64,000 nucleotides of DNA from Epiperipatus broadwayi. Lineage: Eukaryota > Onychophora > Udeonychophora > Euonychophora > Peripatidae. Every line of letters begins with the position of its first letter. The first letter of the stretch is position 1. Under the pieces are notes generated by a model. The model made no database searches. It saw only the letters and a program-made list of their open reading frames with translations, and had not been told where the DNA came from. Location: positions 1,106,501-1,170,500 of the forward strand of contig JAQFVV010000258.1 of NCBI GenBank assembly GCA_028023455.1, written 5' to 3'. Below are positions 34,890 through 46,489 of this stretch, piece by piece. Made by a program: the position numbers and the translations under genes.

Positions 34890-37800
34890 ATATGTATGTT
34901 CACTTTATATATTGTAATAAATCATGCCACACTTGGGTAACCAAGTGTAAATGATTAAAACAGATATAATAACTCTTCTGCTAACTTCAAAATATTTAAT
35001 TACAATGTGTGGTATGAAACACCTGACTTACAAGTTATGGATAATAATTAAACTCTGCATTATTTACATTTCTTCACCGTAAGTTTTTCAGAGCATTGGT
35101 TACACTTTCAGGTATATCATCTAACACTAAAAATGCTGGAAAAAGATATAATTTGTAAAAGATAGCTTTAATTTTGTGCTGACCTCTTGGTAAAAATTGG
35201 AACATTGAGCACCACCTTCGGAAGAAAGATTAATCTACAGACATTAATTCAAATCTTTCTGTATTTTTACTAACTCACTGTTATTGCTCCAAGTTCTAGT
35301 TATTGAAACAAGTAGCATAAAAAACAATATATACTGTTATCAATACACCATGCCACAAATATACATATTACAGAATTTGAATAAATATATCTATCAGATT
35401 TTGTTTTTTGGCATATCACTTAATCTTAGTTTAGTCTTAATTAATTTCCTTATTTTTCAGTAATAGATGTGGAATTACTAGCAACAATTATAATCTTGGG
35501 CACATCTGACAGATGAGTCAAATTCATTTGCATTATAGCTTAGATTTCTTCTTTTTAGTGAGAATATCTTGTTTCACAATTTCAACATGGGAAGCAAATC
35601 AAAAGACTAACAATAATTATTTTAAAAAACTACAATATATCTACAACATACTCAAATAAGCTTAAAAATTTACAATAATTAATTTTTAACACTTTACATG
35701 TGTATATTCATAAATATCTTATGTACTGAAGTTGTTTCACAAAGCTTTAGCTGATTAGCTTCTTTTCTTTACTCTGAAGATCTTATATGTTTTCAATTCA
35801 GTTATTAGTTCTAATATTGTCATCTTTAATTTCATGAGTGATTCAAATGTTGGCTAAATTGCAGATTGGTTTTAAAGTTTTCTTGGTAGACATAATCTTG
35901 CTTATTGCATGCAAACATCCAGGCAAGTAAGACAAATCATTTTTGGATCAGTCAACATATTCTTCGGCATGGCAGGCAACACATTACTTTTCAAAATCAA
36001 CATTACATTTAAGCAGATCATTCTTCTTTCCTAGGAACTATATGGCTGGAATACAATGAATGAGCAGATGCACATTTACTGATTTCTCATCACTGCAAAG
36101 GGACATAATAGTAGGTACTTTTCTCATAAATAAGCCAGTTTTCTTCTTTTTCTATCAATGTTTCTGATATTCTTCTTCATTTGACTTGACTCTGAAATAA
36201 CTAAAAGTTGAAGGCTATAATCTTACTTGATAACTACTGCTATCTACTTTCATCTGATTTGTTTTCATTTGATGAAATAATTTCTTTAAATTGTTTTTTA
36301 TAAATTCTTGTAAGCCACTTTACTATTTGCCAAAAAAACATATTTTCTACTTTTCAGAAGCCTATTTTCTCATCTGTGTAGGTTTAGTTTAAAAAACATC
36401 CTTGATCTTTATTTTAATTATCTATTGTGTTTATAAACTACAAGTTATATTCCAAATAATATTTTGCAATAATTTTCATGTTTACTTTAAAAACAAATTT
36501 TATTAGGTCTAATAAAGAATACATTTTCAATAAAGGAACATAGTTAAAGGAATGAAAAAAAAAACACACACACATTTGTTGTTTTACCATAGCTTATGTT
36601 TGCTGCTATTCTGTTATTGTCATGGTAGATTATATTGAATTTGTTTGGAGGTTTTTGGCTGTTTATCACTATGCCAACTCCACCAGCAGCTGTGTAGTTG
36701 ATTATGAGTTTTGTGAAACCAAGATCTTCAAGCACCTCCAAAATCTTCTGTTAATATTTTCACATTTGTAATATTTTGATAATTATAGCAATGAAAACTG
36801 AATTTCTGTAATTAATTTGACTTTAAATTACAATTTCCTAACTGCCAAACTCATCATTACAAATTAAGAATATGTGAGTTCATGAAAACCGACTCCCATG
36901 TACATAGTAGTAAAGTGAAATTTTTAATTGAATAGCCTTCACAAGCAAGCTACAACATATATAATTTATACTGCTTGTACAATTATCAAATATCAAAAAT
37001 TACTTTACTTCCAACTTTGGCCCATTCTACAAGTTACTTTAACAGAGTTCAAAGTATTTTGAATAATAAAATAAATGAATAGTAGGAGGTATTCACTCTG
37101 TAGCTTTGCTCTTAACATCTAATCTATACCTTTAAAACACATAATTTTACATAATCTAAATGGTTTTTAGCTATATTTTGATTGTTTATAACTGTGTTCT
37201 CATAATATCAAAACTTTTATTTAAATTCTGCCTATTTTTATATTTATTTAAACAACTTTCTATCAGCTTTGTAACCTACACATGGTGGTCATAATATATA
37301 CTTGAATTCAAAGTTATTAAAAATATTGAATAACTTTGCAAACATGTTCGCATTAACTGCTAAAAATTGTCCGACTTGAATGACAAAGTATTTTATAAAA
37401 AATGTTTCATTACAAAATGGCAATCCACTAGATTTTCTATATTTTGCAATTTTCTACAATAGTGCAACAAAAATATTTTGTATATGTTTCAGAAATGATC
37501 AATTAGCAAGCTATGCAGCATTTACTGTGAAGTAAGCAATTTATAATTCTATTTGCAAAAAAAAAAAAGAAAACCAATTATCATTCGTATATACTATGAA
37601 AAAAATATATATCAACATGGTACACTTTCCACTAAAAACCACATAAACTTAAGTATTTAGTCATTCAAAACCAACTTTACAATTTCAAGTAATTATTTTA
37701 ACGACAATACTTATAATTTCCATACATATATATATATATACACACACACACATATAGAGAGTGAAAATAATAATCATTTAATAATCAATAAATGTAATGG

Positions 37801-38420
37801 AAAAACGATGTGGTATAGTTGTAAAAAAATCCAACTTGCCATATCCACTGTCCATACTTCAAAACCAACTAAAACCTTGATATTTTTTCAAGTTCCAAGC
37901 AAGCTTAATATTTTTCTTTCAACTATCTAATCAATAGTCATTCAATTATTGATCAAAAAATGAATATTCAACAATTCTTAGCTAGAAAATAATATGATGA
38001 AGAAAATCATAAATTATCAGTATTTGGCAATAGACCAAATTGGCAAGAATTGCTTTTTCTTCCAATGTTTCTTTAGGGGAAAATGCTGGCAAGTTTTCCT
38101 TACATGTGATAGCATATATGCTTATTTCATTAAATCAAATAGCTTTGGTAAAAATATTTACTTTTTTACTTTACACTTTAAAAAAAATAGATTATTATTC
38201 AGGTTTAATTTATTATCATTTTACAACCTATAACAATTACAGATGGTCATTATAAAATTTTGAAAACTAGAAAACAATATCTATTTAATTCCTGAAATAC
38301 TCTAAAAAACTTTTAATAAATTGAAAACAAAAAAATTCTGATTATTAGAATCAAAGCAACATATTATTATTATTATTTTAAAAAGGATAGAGAAGTTTTC
38401 AAAAGTATTTGTATTAAAAT
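34890..38420. other. KDM1A intron sequence with possible decayed coding
   Basis: Mostly AT-rich. Around 35880-36760 the minus strand has several open but disconnected stretches (for example 36741-36544, LGFTKLIINYTAAGGVGIVI) that could be an ancient retroelement, but I recognise no domain. Frames at 37994-38255 are low-complexity. Confidence 0.3.
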
Positions 38421-38498
38421 AAAGATATTTAACCTGGTTTCACAATCTTAAATTTAGATAAAGATATTTAACCTGGTTTCACAATCTTAAATTTAGAT
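38421..38498. repeat. Perfect 39-bp tandem duplication
   Basis: A 39-base unit starting AAAGATATTTAACCTGG occurs twice back to back (38421-38459 and 38460-38498) without a mismatch. This indicates a recent duplication within the intron. Confidence 0.95.
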
Positions 38499-38801
38499 TA
38501 AGCTATTATGAATAATAGTTTTTCATTGCCGTTTCCTATACTATAATTTCAGTATTAGTAATGATCAAAAAAAACAATTAGTTTCTCTAGAAAATGTACC
38601 TCAAAAAATTCACAATCCAAGTGATGCAAATGGATTCACTAAGTACAAATTTTAAAAAATCCATAATTTAAGACTTAATAATCAACTTTTTTTATTACTG
38701 TTAATAATTTTGGTTTAGGGTTAAAATTGTAAAATTTAAAAATAAAATATGCATATTTTATTTACTTTTTTAAACAATATTTATGTAATACATGTAATCT
38801 A

Positions 38802-38939
<138 letters not shown>

Positions 38940-39230
38940 CTAATGTAAACAAAAAAAAGTGGCAATATTAAAGTGTGCACTTTGAAAGCAATTTATTATA
39001 TTTGATATTTATATATAAAATTGATTTAATCTCAACGCTCATAAATTTAACATTTACTCGTATGACGATCCACATTTATATATATATCCATAAAGGTGTG
39101 TATATTACAAGATGGATATATGAACATGTGAATGTGTATATAGAATGAAAAATAAAGCATCTAAACTTAGTTATTGAATTATATTTGGCTTACATTGAAA
39201 AAAAAACTAATAGAATGATTTATTACTCAA
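38940..39230. other. KDM1A intron sequence
   Basis: Nothing recognised beyond a short TA microsatellite. Confidence 0.4.
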
Positions 39231-39239
39231 GAGTTCATA

Positions 39240-39345
39240 AGAATTCAAGCAGCAGAAATGATAGAGTTGGAGTTACAACCTATGGATTTAAACTCCAGAG
39301 TGTCCATTATTCAATTATCACACTAAACCACTCAGGGTTTTAGAT
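39240..39345 (-). repeat. tRNA-like SINE head (candidate), minus strand
   Basis: On the minus strand a box-A-like TGGTTTAGTG (39330-39321) and a box-B-like GAGTTTAAATCC (39295-39284) lie about 40 bases apart, a normal pol III promoter spacing. The rest of the cloverleaf is degenerate. Confidence 0.45.
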
Positions 39346-39439
39346 CATACTAATAAAATTTTACAACTTAGTAAGCATCACATTTTATTAAAAGACTCAA
39401 CAAAAAAGACAAAAAAAAAAATTGATTCAAATAAAGATT

Positions 39440-39925
39440 TATAAACAAGGCAAAACTCTCCATACAGTAGTGCCACCCTGTGCCAACCAGGGTAATCAAT
39501 GGATGCCAGAAGGCTTGTGCATAAAATCCCTATCTAATGCCTACTCATCCAATATCCCCAGACTAGTTTCTGGCTTGTGGCCTTCGTCAGTGAGGAGCTT
39601 TGGATCTGACAGCACTGCACCTAGATCTTAGGATCTAATGCAACCCTTCAGCAACCACCTTTTATCTCTACTTAACTATAAAACTATGAGAATGAAATTG
39701 AAAACACAAAAATATTGTCAATCTAAGCTCAATAGCTTATATACTCATATGGGTCTGAACTCAGTTCAGCACCCATACATTTTGGTGTCTTTGGCTCTTT
39801 AACAACCATAGCCACCATAGCCACCACTATCCTATTAGGCAGGATTGGTGTTAAACCATTAAGCATCACATGATCACCATCTCTTATACTAGCACATAAT
39901 TGTTTATAAACAAGGCAAAACTCTC
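39440..39925 (-). mobile_element. Hammerhead-bearing retroelement, 486-bp unit with 21-bp terminal direct repeats
   Basis: TATAAACAAGGCAAAACTCTC occurs identically at both ends (39440-39460 and 39905-39925). Flanks CAAATAAAGATT (39428-39439) and CAAATGAAGATT (39926-39937) form a 12-bp target duplication with one mismatch. In the sense (minus) direction the order is the terminal repeat, the TGGTGATCATGTGATG segment, a GTGGCTATG-type duplication, ribozyme-like module, then the 3' terminal repeat. Direct terminal repeats on a ribozyme-bearing unit suggest insertion of slightly more than one unit of a multimeric or circular RNA. It lies in the KDM1A intron, sense with the gene. Confidence 0.85.
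39555..39597 (-). ncRNA. Hammerhead-ribozyme-like module, consensus copy
   Basis: Identical to the module at 12908-12950: CTCCTCA, CTGACGA, AGGCCACAAGCCA, GAAAC, TA, GTC, TGGGGA. It is on the same strand as KDM1A, so it would be transcribed within that intron. Predicted cleavage lies after GUC, between 39561 and 39560. Same A-A apposition at 10.1/11.1. Confidence 0.65.
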
Positions 39926-39939
39926 CAAATGAAGATTGA

Positions 39940-41020
39940 TTTTAATTTAAGTATGGTCTGCATATTATTTTCCATAATCCAATATATAAAAATAAAAATT
40001 TGAATATATTTAACTCTTTTACTATAAACCAATTTCACAAATATATGATAACTCTATCAGATACATAAATTATGTGCTCATGTTTATTGCCTATATGTAG
40101 ATTTACAATCTTAGGCAAGAAGATTCTCTGACTAATCATAACGGCTGATTAATTAGTGGCAAGTAGTCATGAATGTTTGCCATTTCTTAATCTAAACTAT
40201 TAAAAAAAAAAAAAAGCTATGAAATGGTGAATGCAATAAATAATGAGAAAATGTTTTAATTCTTTTCTTCCTTTCCATGAGAATTGAAAAAATAAATCTT
40301 TTGTACAAATTGCAGTAATATTTTCAATATTTCTTCCATGTAAAAAGCAATATTTTAATATTATCTTTAATTTAGTTCTATTATATTATTACTAGGTTTT
40401 AAGAATAGTGAAGATAAAAATGTCAAAAAAATAGCACATTAAAAGATTTACTACTGCTATACAAGCAGATTTTTTATAATGAAAATCAGTATACATGCAG
40501 AAATCATTTTCAACTTCTAATATTTTATAAAAACATTTATTGATTTCAGATTTATTATATTAACATATATGTTGAAAGATGATTTCAAGCAATCGATAAA
40601 CACAATTTAACAGTATATGAATAACCTTAAAGTTATGAGAAATAATTGTGAATAATTAAGCAGTGCCAGATTAAGTATTTCTTGCTTGACTTGAGGGATA
40701 TGATGTTAGTTTACTAAAAGCTAGGTGCTGTTTCTGATACACTCAATCATTCCTTTTTCTACATATGCTCATTCTTTTATTTCCTTTCTTTTTTATTACT
40801 ATTATCTTCAGAAACTTAAATCCCTATATTGCACTAACTATGAAATAGGATTTATGTATTAGACAATTATATTCCATGCTTTCTTTATAACACTATTTAT
40901 TTTCTATGCAAAAATATTTATATAAATACATAAAGTATATGATAATCAAAACAAGTTATAAATTTCGTAACTTGCCTTTAAGCTTGCATTTTATCATCAC
41001 TAGATGGAGCTTACCAATCA
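39940..41020. other. KDM1A intron sequence
   Basis: AT-rich, with no supported feature. Confidence 0.4.
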
Positions 41021-41024
41021 GCTC

Positions 41025-41185
41025 CAAACCAGCTTTGTTTACATAAATGCCGAAAGAGATAGAATTCAAAATCTCTATCATTGTCACCCACCTCCAGACC
41101 AGCTGGTTTCGAGTTTATTGGCTCATGTCAGTGAAGGGCTGGGAGACTAGAAACTAGTTTAGCTGAGTAAGACTCCTTAGTAATG
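41025..41185 (+). repeat. Divergent relative of the hammerhead family
   Basis: GC-richer patch in which GCTCATGTCAGTGAAGG, ACTAGAAACTAG and TTAGCTGAG appear in the order of the ribozyme-like module, but with altered spacing and core. A self-complementary stretch (CCAGCT...AGCTGG) precedes it. Confidence 0.35.
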
Positions 41186-41881
41186 ATCATGTTACAATAT
41201 CATACAATCAATAATAAATATTTTTGAAACTGATTTTTAGAACAGGAATTACATTTTGCAAATGATTACATGACTAGACCATCCAAAAAAAAAAAAATGG
41301 CTCTATCCCAATAATTGTGAAAATGCTAAGCTAAAGATATATCTTACTAAATGTAACTAAATATTAGCATATGGTAGACTGCTCATATAAGCATAGTAAA
41401 CTATTTTCTGACTTTTCCTTTTATCAATGAGGTTTGCAATTCAAGTTGAGAATAATGCAGTTAAAGTTACAAACCACATTTAACTCCAAATTACTTATCA
41501 AGTTAAAACTTGAAATTTAAATCAATCTAAGGTTTAAAGCCCAAATCAACTTGCTGGAATAATTATATATATATATATATATATGATTCCACTTCAGTAG
41601 CTACATATTTGTGTTCCTTAATTTTTTTGTACCTTTTTTTCTATTTTATCAATATATCTAACAACGAAAGAGAAAAGGTGCCTAAAGTTAAAGAAAAAAT
41701 GAGGTTATAAAATATAAAATTACTAAAGTCAAATCAGATATTATAATCTGTTCAAGCAAGTTGACTTGAGTTCAAAATCTCAGGTGAATTTGAATTTCAG
41801 GTTTTTAACTTGATAGATAAAATGCAATTAAAAGGGGTTACTGGTTCACAGTAATACATTACTTCCATTTCTGAATTCCAA

Positions 41882-41922
41882 GTCTCATTGACAAATGCAA
41901 AATTCAGATACTAGTCTGGGAA
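41882..41922 (+). ncRNA. Decayed hammerhead-like module
   Basis: GTCTCA, TTGACAA, ATGCAAAATTCA, GATAC, TA, GTC, TGGGAA. Stem I still pairs over five positions. The core has C3 and G8 changes and GATAC replaces GAAAC. The flanking sequence (to about 41990) resembles the 3' part of the family. Confidence 0.45.
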
Positions 41923-42618
41923 TATTTAGTTAAATGGATCTCATAATTGCAGATTCTTCAGGCTTACAGTAGTTGACACTGAATGGAGAAATTGTTCTTG
42001 CTTTTTTATATTGTGTGAGTTGGGTAGTTGATTGATTTATTGTTATATATGTAATAAAACCAAGAAGAATATTGAACTATGAAGATCAGTAATTATAAGT
42101 GTATAAATATACAAACTTCTTTACTTAAAGAATTGCTGTTTTAAACGGATAAGTGAACATTCTGCAGTAATAATTATCTCTATAGTTCACTAATATGTAT
42201 TACATAAAGTTTTTTTAAAAAAATAAGTATTATTTTTTAATTGAATAGATAACTTTAAAATACAAAATTATTTTCAAATCTAGTACCCAGTTTTTAAAAT
42301 GCAAAACTTTGTAACTCATTTTGTTTTATGACTGATGAAATCATATATGGGAATTATATTGCATCTCTTTATTATATATTTTTTTCTCTCTCTCTTTTGC
42401 CCCAGTTTTAGTCTTAAAATTTTAAAAGACTTAAAATATTAACTCCTCCCTTTAACTCCAATATAATATATTAAAACTAAATAAATTATAGAAATTATTC
42501 TATTTCTACTTCTTTTTTTAACAAATTTTCAAAGAAAAAAAATCAATTACACATATTATAAAATATTCTTAATAATTTTGGACGGTAAGGAAAAAAATAA
42601 AATAAACAGTATATTTAC

Positions 42619-42725
42619 CCTAGATTCTAGAATAACTACATCCATTCCAAAAGACTGCAACTGTCGTGCGGCCGTCAGCCCTGAAACTCCTGCTCCAACA
42701 ATGATTACTTTACCATGTTTTTTGG
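42619..42725 (-). CDS. KDM1A: KDM1A exon A (FAD-binding Rossmann segment)
   Basis: The acceptor ATATTTTAAG precedes 42725 (phase 1 entry: CC completes a threonine codon) and the donor GTAAAT follows 42619 (phase 0). The 107-bp exon encodes [20 protein letters not shown], then [21 protein letters not shown] is the dinucleotide-binding GxGxxG that holds FAD, and ILESR ends the second beta strand with the ribose-binding acidic residue. The SFGMDV wording is specific to LSD1 rather than monoamine oxidases or LSD2. The preceding exon, expected to encode the linker after SWIRM, was not found up to 64000. Confidence 0.97.
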
Positions 42726-43197
42726 CTTAAAATATATACATAATACTTTACTTTTAAATAAATAAATATTAAATTAATTAAAAATTACCTGCTATATAAG
42801 AGAAAAAAATATTGAAAGCACATATTTTTTTACTGTTTTATGAATATATGAATGTATATCTGAAAGATAAAATTATAAGAGCAAGAAGAAAAAACCAAAT
42901 GATGACCAAAAAAATAATAATTTCCTTTGATAATTTAAAATTTATGATATATATAAAAAAAATCATAGACCATAAATTGCCAATAGCAAATTGGTTTACA
43001 AACATAATTCATAATATATAATTTTTATTAGTCATTCATTAGATTAGAGATTACCCAAAAACGAATGATATTTCTGTAGTATACATTACAGAAACATTAT
43101 TCATAATTCACAATACATCAAACAAAGCTTTGGCTATTGTGCTGTGACAAAAAAATCAATCAAGTGCTTTTAATATAAGGTTTATGTATATATATAT
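42726..43197. other. KDM1A intron sequence
   Basis: AT-rich. The frame at 42812-43021 is lysine- and isoleucine-rich with no domain. Confidence 0.4.
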
Positions 43198-45250
43198 TGT
43201 AACGGTCAAATTTCATACATTCGCATAACAGAATCTAGAATCCAGGCAAAGAGACTAAAGCTGACCAGACTAGGGTTGTGACATCCTGAATCCGACCACA
43301 CTTCAACTCGTTTGCCAGTACTCAACGACTCAAAACCCTATGAATGACCACACTTGAAGTTACATGTAGGATATCCATCTTTCGCAGCCGGCATAAGGCA
43401 GAGAGAAACATGAAACTCTGGACTTTAAATATATGTATTAACTAATCTAATTTGCTACCAACACGAAATTAAAGATAACATTCAGAAATTATAATCCATG
43501 CATAGAGGGTTATATCACATATATATAATTAACTAAGACAGAATTGGATTGAAATAGGAATGAGAAATAACACGAAACCAGAATAAATTTAACATATATT
43601 ATTAATCAAGCAGAACATAAATTAGTGTGGGAAAAGCACATAGACTTTATAACATGAGGATTAGCATATCTCCTCATTAAAACTTTAATTATTTATATGA
43701 CTTGACATATTTTAAAAAATCACTAAGTGGTGCCTACCTTAGTTTATGCCAATTCCTATTGGAAGTAGTAGCTACTATTGTAAGAATGCTGTACCAATCT
43801 TAAGCAAAATATTTATTACAACATTATTACTTTTAATAAAATATGAGCGTATAACTCAGCTCAGGGTAGAGATTGAACCCAGAAACCAAAGGTATAAATT
43901 TCAGTTTAATACTGAATAATTAAATTATGGGACTCAGAATTGGCTATATGAGATCACCGACATGGTACAGCACCAGCAAATTACAATAACGGAGTGCCCT
44001 GACGATAGATTAAAGTCAAGGGTTTTTGTGACAAACACCAGTACCCTGGGACCGAGCATCATGCTGCTAATAGGTCAGGGTGACTAACATGACTGCCTGG
44101 AATTATATGCCAGGTCTTACTAGGGTGCATCCCGAAGAAAGTAAGATGGGGTGATCTTTCCCGAGGTCCCATCTTCAGAAAAAGATGCATCAAAATGTTA
44201 ATCTTATCAGCCAAGCGAAAGTGTAACATTAATTATTACAAAATATGGGGCAATAGCCCAGTCAGTATTACTATTATGAGCCAATTCTAATAATGCTATA
44301 TAATCAAGCGACATTAGGGGAATAAAATATATTAAAACTCTGGTTTATAGGTTTCAATCTATACATAGAAATTATTACGAGGGAGGGGAAAGTATATTTG
44401 ATTGACTGGCCAAATAATTACTAAATATACTTTCATATTACTAAGACTAGTACATTACTCTATTCATAAATCTCAATAAGATGGAAATTTAATAGTAAGC
44501 CACAATACATTTTAAATTAAATAAGAATTATAGGAATTTGAACCAGTGAGCATCGAGAATGTCATTAAGAAAATAGTTATAGGAAGATATTTACATTTAT
44601 ATCTCCACATATTTATTATGTTTAAATACTCGCTGCTTCGAAGCATTGGCATATAAATAACAAAAATAACAGTAAAGAAATATTATAGGCACAACTGCAG
44701 TGATAGAAGAAATTAGCGTAGGTTACATTTAGTTTAATTAAGATATTTGTAAAGATACAGACAAGTTATATAAATGATATATTTACTTTAACGAGAATTT
44801 ATAATGAAACATTTATAGGATTTAGAAAATTACATTAGTTTATAGTTTGCTAGCTTTAAACTTTTAAGTAGAAAATTTGGATTTAGAGATAGTTTGTTAA
44901 CACAGAATTCTGCGGTTATAGACTGGCATTACCAATTACTTGCTGGATGGGATAAGGTGTTGGCTTTCAGGTATCATAGTCCTTTTGAGTAGGCTGTTGC
45001 TGGGCAGGATGGTTTCATGTTGAAGCTCCATTGGTTGAAGCATCGGCTGGCAGTGTTCACATCATTCTTTCAGTAAGTGAAATAGCCATCGCCTTTCTCC
45101 AGTCAGATCATTCAAAGTTTGATCTGATGTGGATTCGGTATGGCGACATTCTTCTAAAATTAATGATTCCCCTCTCAAGCTCAAAATATACCCTATTTAT
45201 ACTTTTATTTCAAAGTACTTGACTAGAAAAGAACTTGTTTTGCCTGGAAA
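43198..45250 (-). mobile_element. LTR-like repeat, minus orientation (right boundary uncertain)
   Basis: Read on the minus strand, the segment ends GACCGTTACA at 43198, a typical LTR 3' end. Its promoter-like TATAAATAG is at 45201-45193, followed by a GC-richer leader. No primer binding site follows on the far side, so it would be a solo LTR. The start (beyond 45201) could not be defined and no second copy was found. The plus frame 45031-45222 is taken as chance. Confidence 0.4.
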
Positions 45251-46060
45251 TCCATTAACTCTTAAAATATCACACTAAATTGTAAGACTTCCCAATTTGA
45301 TCAAAAAATTTAATTTATCCATAATATAAATGAATATGTATTCAAAATTTTATATGAAAGCTCAAATCAAAACACTAATTCTAGTCTATATCAATGTTAA
45401 AATATGTTCAAAATACAGATTCACTTTACATCATGATAGTTTATTCATTATTTACTCAACTCTACACAAAATATAACACCCAAAACTTCACAATTCTAAT
45501 GCTAATAATGATTACCCTCAAAATGTAAACAAAAAAAATAATTATGAAATAGTTTTAAGTTACACTACTTTTTGGTAAAGCATACAAAAAAATCTTCACC
45601 CTTTTATTATGATTTGTTTTAATGCACAAATATAGGGTAATTATTCAAAATTCTGTATGATATCGGCAAAAAAAAAATGGTGATAATTTCAGTCACACAA
45701 AATTAAATAATTCTATTTCAATGCATAAATGTCTTCAGAATGCTGTTTCTCTTTACAAAAAAGTTGAATTGTTAAAAAGTTGTGATATAAAAGAAAAAAA
45801 TTTTGCAATTGTAATGTAAAATATTTATCTTAAAAATGTAATCAGAAAAAGAACTGTGAAGGGATCATTTTTATATTACAACAGTTTTTGTAATTAATAA
45901 TACGCTGCTGCGTTGCAGTGAAACTTTTATATAATAATTTGTAGGCTTTTTTTATATTATAATTTCATCAGACTAAGTGCTTTCAGAGCCCTTGTTGCTC
46001 CATAATCATAGTCTCTATATTGTCAACATTATTATATGCAAATGTATGCAAAATTATTTC
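45250..46060. other. AT-rich sequence, nothing recognised
   Basis: It may include the U3 part of the neighbouring LTR-like repeat and the untranslated end of the Penelope fragment. No coding. Confidence 0.35.
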
Positions 46061-46487
46061 CTATACTAACCATTTTCTGGAAATGGCAAAACAAGTGTCT
46101 TTTCTGTTAATTGATTTGACATCACTGGTGATGAAACAAGCTTCCTTAATTTTTCTCTTGATGTCATTCCTTTCTGTGCATAATATATCAGCCTTGGAGG
46201 ATTCAAATCTGTGGTTGAGCTCTTGCTGATGATCAATAAATACAGAACTGCCTTCTTTTTTGGTAGTTGCTCTTGTATATGTGTATTTGTGTTGAGCCAA
46301 TCTATTGTCAATTGTGACATGAGTTTCTCCATAATAAACAGCATCACATACCATTTGAGGGCACACAATTCTATATACCACCTGGGGGGTTTCTTCAATG
46401 CTTCTTTTATCTTTTGTATTATTAATAAGCCTATTGGTGTTTGGAGAGGTTTTTGATAAAGCATTCCAAGAATCTTCAATGTTTATT
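46061..46487 (-). mobile_element. Penelope-like element fragment: GIY-YIG endonuclease domain
   Basis: One minus-strand frame is open for about 140 codons (NIEDSWNALSKTSPNTNRL, then RSIEETPQVVYRIVCPQM). Motifs in order are VVYRIVCP (the GIY-like strand), AVYYGET (the YIG-like strand), NRLAQH (catalytic Arg region), a FESSKADIL segment, and RKIKEACFI with the conserved Glu. This order is that of the C-terminal endonuclease of Penelope-like retroelements. The reverse transcriptase is missing, so it is a 5'-truncated copy. Plus-strand frames here are shadows. Confidence 0.85.
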
Positions 46488-46489
46488 TT

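Noticed and set aside
36544-36741. Minus-strand frame ending GGVGIVI and so on as a gene
   Set aside because: No recognised domain, no splice-supported continuation and a low-complexity end; noted only as possible decayed coding.
45960-45995. CTGATGA on the minus strand just past the Penelope fragment
   Set aside because: No stem II or GAAA box follows at a workable distance.
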